DNA of 64,000 nt. Origin: Streptomyces sp. NBC_00690. Its GTDB lineage: Bacteria > Actinomycetota > Actinomycetes > Streptomycetales > Streptomycetaceae. Made by a program: the position numbers and the translations under genes. The notes beneath the pieces were generated by a model. The model was not told where the DNA came from and did no database searches. It saw nothing but the letters and a program-made list of their open reading frames with translations. The DNA is taken from NCBI RefSeq assembly GCF_036226685.1, contig NZ_CP109009.1, positions 8,025,501 through 8,089,500 on the forward strand. Reading direction: 5' to 3'. This document shows positions 58,001 to 64,000 of the stretch, one piece after another. Within the stretch, counting starts at the first letter, position 1. Each line of letters opens with the position of its first letter.

Positions 58001-59394
58001 ACCGACTCTCCCGTCGCGTGGCCGCGTACCGCGAGTACCGGAGTGGCCTTCTCCGGTGGGGGGCCGGTGGACGGCGTCGGACGGGTCCGGACCGTGCCGG
58101 CGACGACGATGCCGATGATGTTGTGACCGCCGTCCGCACACGCCTCGGCGATGCCGGCGAGCTCTCCCGCGGTCCAACTGCCCGCGCTGAGCACGACCAG
58201 GGCACCCGACTCGGTGTCGCGGTCCGGCACCATCGGCTGGGACACCGAGACCTCCACCACCCGCAGCACGGGGTTCGCCGTGGTCGTAGGGCTCGGCGAA
58301 GGATCGCTTTCCGCCTCGGCGACAAGTTGCCCCGCTGCTCGAAGGGCGGTCCCATCTCCCTCCGGCACGACGACCAGCAGTCTCCCAGGGGAGGGCAGTT
58401 GGTCCCGAAGGCGGGCACACACCCGTCGATAGCGGATCTGTCTGCTGGCCTCGTCGCCGGATGCTTGTGGGGTCGGTGTGTCCCACCGGCCGTCCACACC
58501 CAGCAGCCGGCGGATCCGGGCCCGCGGGCCGAGCTCTTCCGGCCGTTCCGAGCTGCCTTTGCCGGGCACGTCGACCGTACCCAGCAGCGCCGAGCCCAGT
58601 GCCGCGACGATCTCGGGCTCGGTGCGCAGTCGGCGATTCAGCCGTGCGGCGGCGAGGTGGCCGACGACAGCGAGCAGAGGGAACAGCAGCGCCCCGGCGG
58701 CGATGAGTTGCACCCTCGTCGGCGGCGCCTCGCCGGTCGGCCGGGGCGCCGGCCCCATGATCACCATGCCCGCCTTGTTGCGCGCCGTATCCGCCTGGTC
58801 CAGCTTCTTCATAGCCTCTTCCAGCGCGGTACGCAGCTTCGCGAGCGCGGTGCGGGCCTGCACGCTCTCCACGGTCTGCCCCGGATCGGCGGCATTGGCC
58901 AACTCGGTGATGTGACGGTTCGTCTGCACGACTTTCTGTCGCAGCGCCTCGGGGCCCGTGGCCGCCTCGGAGTCCGCACCGTCGCCTGCGATGCGCGCGG
59001 CGAACGCCACGAGTTGCTGGGCCACCCGGTCGGAGAGCTGCTGCGCGCGCTCCGGAGTCTCGGCCGTGCCCGAGATCCTGATGATGTTCCCGTCAGCGGT
59101 CTCGGCGCTCACCCGATCCCGTAACTCACCGCCGCTGACGCCCCTCCAGTCGAGCGTGGCAGCCGCCCGGTCGACCACCGCCGAACTGGTCGCGATGTCC
59201 ACCTGGGTCAGCAGTTCGCGTTCTTCCCACTGCCCCGGCAGCAGTACGGATGCCGACGCCGTGTAGCGCGGCGGAAACAGCAGCGAAGTGCCGTAGCCGA
59301 CGAGTGCGCCCAGCACGGTGAGGACGGCGAGCAGCCGCCAGCGCCGACGGAGGATCCGCCCGATCGTGACCAGGCGTATTATCTCATTGCTCAA
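57997..59394 (-). CDS. Wzz-like chain-length protein with degenerate BY-kinase domain (first copy)
   Basis: The TTG at 59394 overlaps the upstream stop by four bases, with AGAGG about eight bases before it. The 465-residue protein has a first helix (about 19-40), an extracytoplasmic Wzz domain starting FPPRYTASASVLLPG, and a second helix (about 230-252, LIAAGALLFPLLAVVGHLAA). The cytoplasmic part carries LLVVVPEGDGTALRAAGQLVAEA where a CpsD-type kinase has GEGKST, so the P-loop Lys and Ser/Thr are missing. GALVVLSAGSWTAGELAGIAEACAD and NIIGIVVAGT match later strands of the BY-kinase fold. A TTA codon is at 59122-59124. No intact BY-kinase is visible in the window. Confidence 0.85.
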   Translation of the reverse strand: MSNEIIRLVTIGRILRRRWRLLAVLTVLGALVGYGTSLLFPPRYTASASVLLPGQWEERELLTQVDIATSSAVVDRAAATLDWRGVSGGELRDRVSAETADGNIIRISGTAETPERAQQLSDRVAQQLVAFAARIAGDGADSEAATGPEALRQKVVQTNRHITELANAADPGQTVESVQARTALAKLRTALEEAMKKLDQADTARNKAGMVIMGPAPRPTGEAPPTRVQLIAAGALLFPLLAVVGHLAAARLNRRLRTEPEIVAALGSALLGTVDVPGKGSSERPEELGPRARIRRLLGVDGRWDTPTPQASGDEASRQIRYRRVCARLRDQLPSPGRLLVVVPEGDGTALRAAGQLVAEAESDPSPSPTTTANPVLRVVEVSVSQPMVPDRDTESGALVVLSAGSWTAGELAGIAEACADGGHNIIGIVVAGTVRTRPTPSTGPPPEKATPVLAVRGHATGESV

Positions 59395-60659
59395 CGACGC
59401 GGCCTCTTCTTCCCGGTGCTGACCGGGTTGCCCGCCGACACCGGAGTGTGGTCGCGGCAGGCAACGGCGTAAGCGGCGAGCAATGATCGCTGGGAGTTCC
59501 GCCAGGAGAGCTCCCCGCTGATCCTCTCCTGACCGATCTTGCCCATCTGGGCCCGCTTCTCCGGATCGTCGAGCAGCAGCGCGACGAGCCTGGCGAATTC
59601 GGCCTCGTCGTTGGCTGGCGCGTAGACGGCGGCATCACCGGCGGAGACCCGGGCCTCACGGAGGTCGAACGAGACGATCGGCCGGCCCATCGCCATGTAC
59701 TCCAGGACCTTGTTCATCGTCGACACGTCATTGAGCGGATTGCGCGGGTCGGGGGAGAGGCACACATCGGCGCTCGACAGATAGCGCACCAGATCGGCGT
59801 CCGGAATGCGCCCGGTGAACTCCACCTGCTCCGAGAGCCCGAGCCGCTGGGACAGCTCCACCATCGCGTCGAAGGCGTCGCCGGCGCCCACGAACACCGC
59901 ATGCCAGTCGGTCCGCCCGAGCTCGTCGCGCAGCTTCGCCAGGGCCCGCAAGGCGTAGTCGACACCGTCCTGAGGCCCCATGACACCGAGGTAGCACAAC
60001 AGATGGGGCTTGCCACGCTTCAGCTCCGGCTCGGGCGCCACCGGTTGGAACCGCTCGATCTCGGGCGCGCTGCGCACCACGAAGACATCCTCCGGCCGCT
60101 GACCGCCACGGCCTATCGCGACATCCCGGTAGCTCTCGTTCGTGGCGAGCACGACATCCGCGGCCCGATAGGTCAGCCGCTCCAGAGCGCACACGCCTCG
60201 GTAGAGCAGGTCCTCACCACGATCGAACCGGGAGAGGTACAACTCGGGTACCAGGTCGTGCTGATCGAAGACGAACCGCGCACCGCGCCGCTTCAACCAC
60301 AACGCCGGTAGGAACAGCAGGTCGGGCGGGTTGCAGGCGTGCACCACGTCGACCGGACCGACCTTGCGGGCCAACCTGGCCGTATGCCACAACGCCGAGC
60401 CGTACTCCCGCAGGTAGCCGGCCGGTCCTCCGGTGGCCGCGCGCAACGGGTAGCGGTGGATCCGCACCCCGTCGATCTCGATCTCCAACTCCGTGTCCCG
60501 CTTGCTCCCTCGGGGACAGATGACGTGCACCTCCCAGCCCGCGTCGCGCAGCGTCTTGCACTCCTGCCACACACGCCGGTCGAACGGCACCGAGAGGTTC
60601 TCCACCAGGATCAGCGCGCGCCGGTCCGGTCGTTCGTCGCTGATTGCATCACCAAGCAA
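59391..60659 (-). CDS. Family-4 glycosyltransferase
   Basis: The start is uncertain. A TTG at 60659 is the first in-frame codon compatible with the upstream gene, overlaps it by 11 bases and gives 422 residues. The GT-B enzyme begins RRALILVENLSVPFDRRVWQ, a signature of GT4 enzymes in exopolysaccharide clusters; VVHACNPPDLLFLPALWLKRRGARFVFDQHD and HLLCYLGVMGPQDGVDYALRAL follow. The C-terminal domain carries NPLNDVSTMNKVLEYMAMGRPIVSFDL. It probably adds an early sugar to the lipid-linked primer made by the transferase at 62048. The donor is unknown; a uronic-acid donor is possible from its neighbour. Confidence 0.88.
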   Translation of the reverse strand: MLGDAISDERPDRRALILVENLSVPFDRRVWQECKTLRDAGWEVHVICPRGSKRDTELEIEIDGVRIHRYPLRAATGGPAGYLREYGSALWHTARLARKVGPVDVVHACNPPDLLFLPALWLKRRGARFVFDQHDLVPELYLSRFDRGEDLLYRGVCALERLTYRAADVVLATNESYRDVAIGRGGQRPEDVFVVRSAPEIERFQPVAPEPELKRGKPHLLCYLGVMGPQDGVDYALRALAKLRDELGRTDWHAVFVGAGDAFDAMVELSQRLGLSEQVEFTGRIPDADLVRYLSSADVCLSPDPRNPLNDVSTMNKVLEYMAMGRPIVSFDLREARVSAGDAAVYAPANDEAEFARLVALLLDDPEKRAQMGKIGQERISGELSWRNSQRSLLAAYAVACRDHTPVSAGNPVSTGKKRPRR

Positions 60660-61974
60660 GGCCCACGTACCCCGGTTCTGTCCGGCGCGTTTCGGCGTCG
60701 GGAAGGTGGATGAGATCGATGAGCACCGGGCCGTCGCCATGGGGGAGTACCGACAGCACGGCCGGATCCCTCGTCCCGATCAGGCACACCTCGGCGTGTT
60801 CGAGAACGTCGTCGACGGAGTCGGCAAGCAGTTGTGCGAGGTGTGGCAGCCGGGTTTCGATGTACTCGCGGTTCGCGCCCAGCAGCCGGGAGAGGCTCAC
60901 ATTGGCGTCATAGATCCGCAGGTCGTAGCCCTTGCCGAACAGCGTCTCCGCCAGTGCGACCAGCGGGCTCTCGCGGAGGTCGTCGGTGCCGGGTTTGAAG
61001 GAGAGTCCGAACAGTCCCACCCGGCGCTTGCCGGTGCGTTCGACCAGCTCCACCGCGCGCTGAAGATGCGCGGAGTTGGAGGGCAGCACATTGGCGAGGA
61101 TGGGAACCGACACATCGGCCCGCTGCGCCGCATGGACCAGACTGCGTAAGTCCTTGGGGAGGCAGGAACCACCGAAGGCGAAACCAGGCCGTAGATAGGC
61201 GGGGCTGATGTTCAGCTTGCGGTCGGCCAGGAACACGTCCATGACCTGGTGCGAGTCCACCCCGAGCGCCTGACACACCGCGCCCAACTCGTTCGCGAAG
61301 CCGACCTTGAGACCGTGGAACGCGTTGTCCGCGTATTTGATCGCCTCGGCGGTGGGGATCGGCACCCGGAACACCTCGCCGGGTAAGCCCTCGTACAGTG
61401 CCAGCACCGCATCGCCGCTGGCCGGGTCGAGTTCTCCGATGACGGTCTTGGGCGGGTCGAAGAAGTCCTGCACGCTCGTGCCCTCGCGCAGGAACTCCGG
61501 GTTGACCGCGACCCCGAAGTCCACTCCGGCCGTGCCCCCGACGTACTTCTCCAGGATCGGCACCAGCAGTTTCAAACAGGTGCCAGGGAGCATGGTGCTG
61601 CGGAACACAACGGTGTGCCGCCGGCCGCGCTCAGCAGCATCCGCCAACGCGGTGCCGATCTGCTCGGTGACCCGCTCCAGATAGGTGGTGCACAGGCTGC
61701 CGTTGGGTTCCGACGGGGTGCCCACACAGATCAGCGACACCTCGCTGCCCATGATCGCCTCGTGGACGTCGTCCGTGGCGCGTAACGCTCCGGTCCGCAC
61801 GACCTCGGCGATGAGCTCGCCGATCCGTTCCTCGACCACCGGGGCCTTGCCATGGTTGACCAGGTCGACCTTCACCTGGTTCACATCCACCCCGATGACC
61901 TCGTGACCCATGCTGGCCAGGCACGCGGCCGACACACAGCCCACATAGCCGAGGCCGAAAACGCTGATCCTCAT
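60649..61974 (-). CDS. Nucleotide-sugar 6-dehydrogenase (UDP-glucose/GDP-mannose type)
   Basis: The ATG at 61974 with GGAGAG upstream gives 441 residues. The enzyme oxidises a nucleotide hexose to a uronic acid with two NAD+. The NAD-binding loop ISVFGLGYVGCVSAACL is at the N-terminus. NPEFLREGTSVQDFFDPP and FGGSCLPKD with catalytic Cys271 match the family; FAFGGSCLPKDLRSLVHAA is closer to GDP-mannose dehydrogenase (AlgD) than to most UDP-glucose dehydrogenases, but the donor cannot be fixed. Three TTA codons (61147-61149, 61384-61386, 61783-61785) are a striking oddity for such a housekeeping-like enzyme. It overlaps the downstream glycosyltransferase. Confidence 0.92.
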   Translation of the reverse strand: MRISVFGLGYVGCVSAACLASMGHEVIGVDVNQVKVDLVNHGKAPVVEERIGELIAEVVRTGALRATDDVHEAIMGSEVSLICVGTPSEPNGSLCTTYLERVTEQIGTALADAAERGRRHTVVFRSTMLPGTCLKLLVPILEKYVGGTAGVDFGVAVNPEFLREGTSVQDFFDPPKTVIGELDPASGDAVLALYEGLPGEVFRVPIPTAEAIKYADNAFHGLKVGFANELGAVCQALGVDSHQVMDVFLADRKLNISPAYLRPGFAFGGSCLPKDLRSLVHAAQRADVSVPILANVLPSNSAHLQRAVELVERTGKRRVGLFGLSFKPGTDDLRESPLVALAETLFGKGYDLRIYDANVSLSRLLGANREYIETRLPHLAQLLADSVDDVLEHAEVCLIGTRDPAVLSVLPHGDGPVLIDLIHLPDAETRRTEPGYVGLAW

Positions 61975-62047
61975 GACCCGTCTCTCCCCATAGGCAGGCA
62001 CTCCTGGCCTGCGGTCGGCGCGTCGGCCGGACGACGACAGTGGCGCA

Positions 62048-63568
62048 TCAGTAGGCCCCCTGCCCGTAGAGCACCGCACGCAGCGTCTTCCACAAGATCA
62101 CTGTGTCCAGGGCGAGTGACCAGTCCTCCACGTACCGAAGGTCCAGCCGGACCGCCTCGTCCCACGGCAGGTCACTGCGTCCGCTGATCTGCCAGAGGCC
62201 GGTGAGCCCGGGCTTGACCAGCAGCCGCCGCCGGATGTCCGGGCCGTATGCCGCGGACTCCTCCGGCAGCGGGGGCCGTGGGCCGACGAGCGACATCGAC
62301 CCGGTGAGTACGTTGAAGAGCTGCGGGAGCTCGTCCAGTGAATACCGGCGCAGCACTGCTCCTACCCGGGTCACCCGCGGATCCCGGCGGAGCTTGAACA
62401 ACAGACCGGCACCCTCGTTGCGGTCGGCCAGTTCGGCACGTGCCCGGTCAGCCCCGTCGACCATGGTGCGGAACTTGAGGATGGTGAACTCGCGACCCTC
62501 CTTGCCGACCCGGCGTTGGCGGTAGAACGCCCCACCCCGACTGTCCAGCAGTATGAGCAGCCCCACGAACATCATCAGCGGCGCGAACACCATCAGCAGA
62601 ATCGTTGCGCCCAGTCGATCGACGACCTCTTTGACCGCCCGGCGGCCCCCGGTGAAGGTCGGCATGCTGACCCGCAGCAGTGGTATTCCGAGCACCGCGT
62701 CGACGTGCAGCCGCGGGCCGGCCACCTCCATCAGCACGGGGGCCACGACCATCTCGGCATCGCTGCCTTCGAGGTTCCAGGCCAGCCGTTGCAGCCGGTC
62801 CGGTGTCCAGTGCGGGTCCGGTGTGACCGCCACGACTCGGTAGCCGTTGCGGTGGACGTGATTGGCGACGTCGGCCAGTTGGCCGACGACCGGCACTCCG
62901 TCCAGTTGGTCGCCGTCGAGTCCGAGACCGTCCGTCGTGCACACCGCGTCCACCCGCCAGCCGAGGTGCGGGGACTTGCGGGCTCGATTGATCAGATCTC
63001 GTACGGTGGGCAGGCTCCCGGCAGCGAGCACCGGTCGCAGGCACCGGCCGTCCTTGCGCTGTTTGTGCAGCCAGAGGCGTAACAGATATCGCGCGGTCAT
63101 AGTGACGAGTGCGAGCGCGGGGATCGCAACGAATATCCAGAGCTTGATGTTGCGCGAGGTGAGGGCGATCCCGCCGAGTGCGAGTACGACGGCCGCCGCG
63201 AAGAGGGAGCGTCCGAGCCGACGGAATTCCTCGGCGCCCTGACCGAGCACGGCCGGAGCCCAAGCCCTGCTCACGGCAAGCGCTCCCAGCACCAACAGTT
63301 CGGTGCCGAATGCGAGTATTCCCCACTTCTCGTGCCAGTTGGCCGCGTCCCGGGCCCCGAAGAAGTTCCCTATTGCCGCCACCACCAAGGCGGTGGCCAC
63401 GGTATCGCTGGTGATGACGGTACGGCGGTACCGCTCCTCCCAGTCAATCGCGGGCTGTCTGATTGCCCCGTTCGTCAACCGCCCGTGCGTTGACGAAAAC
63501 GGCTTGACTAACTCCCCCTGCTCCACAGGACCCCCCAGGTCACCAGCAGTTCGACGTACTCGTCTCAC
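62048..63568 (-). CDS. Polyprenyl-phosphate glycosylphosphotransferase (WbaP/WcaJ-like)
   Basis: The GTG at 63568 with AGGA five bases upstream gives 506 residues; a GTG at 63526 is an alternative. About five transmembrane helices occupy residues 55-160 and 315-345. A CoA-binding-like middle domain (about 165-300) and a C-terminal sugar transferase domain (about 310-506) follow, with FYRQRRVGKEGREFTILKFRTM, RRYSLDELPQLFNVLTGSMSLVGPRPPLPEE and VKPGLTGLWQISGRSD, all hallmarks of the family. It transfers a sugar-phosphate to undecaprenyl phosphate to start the repeat unit. It is the first gene of the main operon. TTA codons at 63509-63511 and 63080-63082 could tie initiation to bldA. Confidence 0.93.
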   Translation of the reverse strand: MRRVRRTAGDLGGPVEQGELVKPFSSTHGRLTNGAIRQPAIDWEERYRRTVITSDTVATALVVAAIGNFFGARDAANWHEKWGILAFGTELLVLGALAVSRAWAPAVLGQGAEEFRRLGRSLFAAAVVLALGGIALTSRNIKLWIFVAIPALALVTMTARYLLRLWLHKQRKDGRCLRPVLAAGSLPTVRDLINRARKSPHLGWRVDAVCTTDGLGLDGDQLDGVPVVGQLADVANHVHRNGYRVVAVTPDPHWTPDRLQRLAWNLEGSDAEMVVAPVLMEVAGPRLHVDAVLGIPLLRVSMPTFTGGRRAVKEVVDRLGATILLMVFAPLMMFVGLLILLDSRGGAFYRQRRVGKEGREFTILKFRTMVDGADRARAELADRNEGAGLLFKLRRDPRVTRVGAVLRRYSLDELPQLFNVLTGSMSLVGPRPPLPEESAAYGPDIRRRLLVKPGLTGLWQISGRSDLPWDEAVRLDLRYVEDWSLALDTVILWKTLRAVLYGQGAY

Positions 63569-64000
63569 ACTGTTCCTGTCTCGGGAGCTCCCGTCCCCCG
63601 AGCCGCGCTGTTCCTCCCCTTGGGAGGCCCCGCCCCCCGTGCACGACCTTGTAGCTGCAATTGCAGCACTATGTGACAACTCGCCCTGGCAGCAGTGAAC
63701 TTGCTTGCTCTGCCGGGCCCTTGAGGTGCGTGGAGCCCATCGCAACCTCGGGTGCTCCCCGCACCCAAGGTCCCCCTCTCGGGCTCCCTGAACTGATCAT
63801 CCCCATGTCTGGCCGGGGACTCGACTACTGGCTGTTGGTGGCGCCGGATCTATAGATCAATGTCGTTCGCCTCGTGCCCGAACGGCTGAAGCACGGTCAA
63901 TCTAGACCATCGGGGCCGGCATGAGGAGGCCATGTGTGGAATTTGTGCTCAGGCTTTGAGATCGGATGCACCTATGGGCGACTGTCAACGAGTGTCTGGC
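63569..64000. promoter_or_regulatory. Upstream region of the main polysaccharide operon with palindromes
   Basis: Three perfect palindromes lie upstream of the operon's first gene: CGGGAGCTCCCG (63582-63593), GCTGCAATTGCAGC (63654-63667) and GATCTATAGATC (63847-63858). A small CCTCCC-CTT-GGGAGG hairpin is at 63613-63627. A short frame starting at 63932 with GAGGAGG just before it runs off the window but resembles no known gene. The promoter for the 28-kb operon should be here. Confidence 0.5.

Noticed and set aside
63932..64000. Short frame beginning MCGIC with GAGGAGG upstream
   Set aside because: Only 23 codons are visible before the window ends and, apart from the first four residues, it does not resemble glutamine amidotransferases; spacing to the ribosome binding site is too short.

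Overview
The window is high-GC actinobacterial DNA that looks like Streptomyces. The signs are very strong GC bias in third codon positions, frequent GTG and TTG starts preceded by GGAGG-type ribosome binding sites, chitinases, SpoIIE-type phosphatases, secreted subtilase and collagen-like proteins, and rare TTA leucine codons of the kind read by the bldA tRNA. No tRNA, rRNA, phage, insertion sequence or CRISPR array was seen.

Left part (1-6.1 kb): an organosulfur module. A leftward operon encodes a DszB-like desulfinase and an SsuABC-type ABC transporter. Every junction is a 4-base ATGA overlap. A 35-residue leader peptide of the type seen ahead of actinobacterial sulfur operons lies upstream. 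A divergent IclR regulator and an SsuE-type FMN reductase follow. Two near-identical palindromes lie between the divergent units, one of them over the regulator's own start codon.

Middle part (6.1-27 kb): mostly single transcription units. They are a GAF-PAS-GAF-SpoIIE phosphatase, an FnIII-GH18 protein with an altered catalytic motif, a regulator-like protein, an intact GH18 chitinase with a TTA second codon, a flavin-dependent monooxygenase-like protein, two small secreted or membrane proteins, a large HTH-STAND ATPase-WD40 protein, a large secreted subtilase, a membrane SpoIIE phosphatase and a secreted collagen-like protein. Several strong hairpin terminators separate them.

Right part (27.7-63.6 kb): an extracellular polysaccharide locus. 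A rightward dTDP-rhamnose operon (rfbA, rfbC, rfbB, rfbD) is followed by a leftward glycosyltransferase-methyltransferase fusion, a TPR protein and a methyltransferase, then a PAP2 phosphatase. The core is one apparent leftward operon of 21 genes (63568 to 35565) with overlaps or very short gaps. It encodes an initiating polyprenyl-phosphate glycosylphosphotransferase, a nucleotide-sugar dehydrogenase, glycosyltransferases, two Wzz-like proteins, an asparagine-synthetase-like amidotransferase, a bi-domain oxidoreductase, a heparinase-like lyase, a beta-helix lipoprotein, a Wzy-like polymerase, a Wzx-like flippase, a pyruvyltransferase and a sub-cassette that probably makes a C-methylated, amino or deacylated CDP-sugar. 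Together these describe a Wzx/Wzy-type capsule or exopolysaccharide containing rhamnose, an amidated uronic acid and a branched sugar.

The most unusual points are the two tandem Wzz-like proteins whose cytoplasmic BY-kinase-like domains have lost their Walker motifs, ten TTA codons in seven genes of the core operon, and the DszB-like desulfinase under a probable cysteine-type attenuator.
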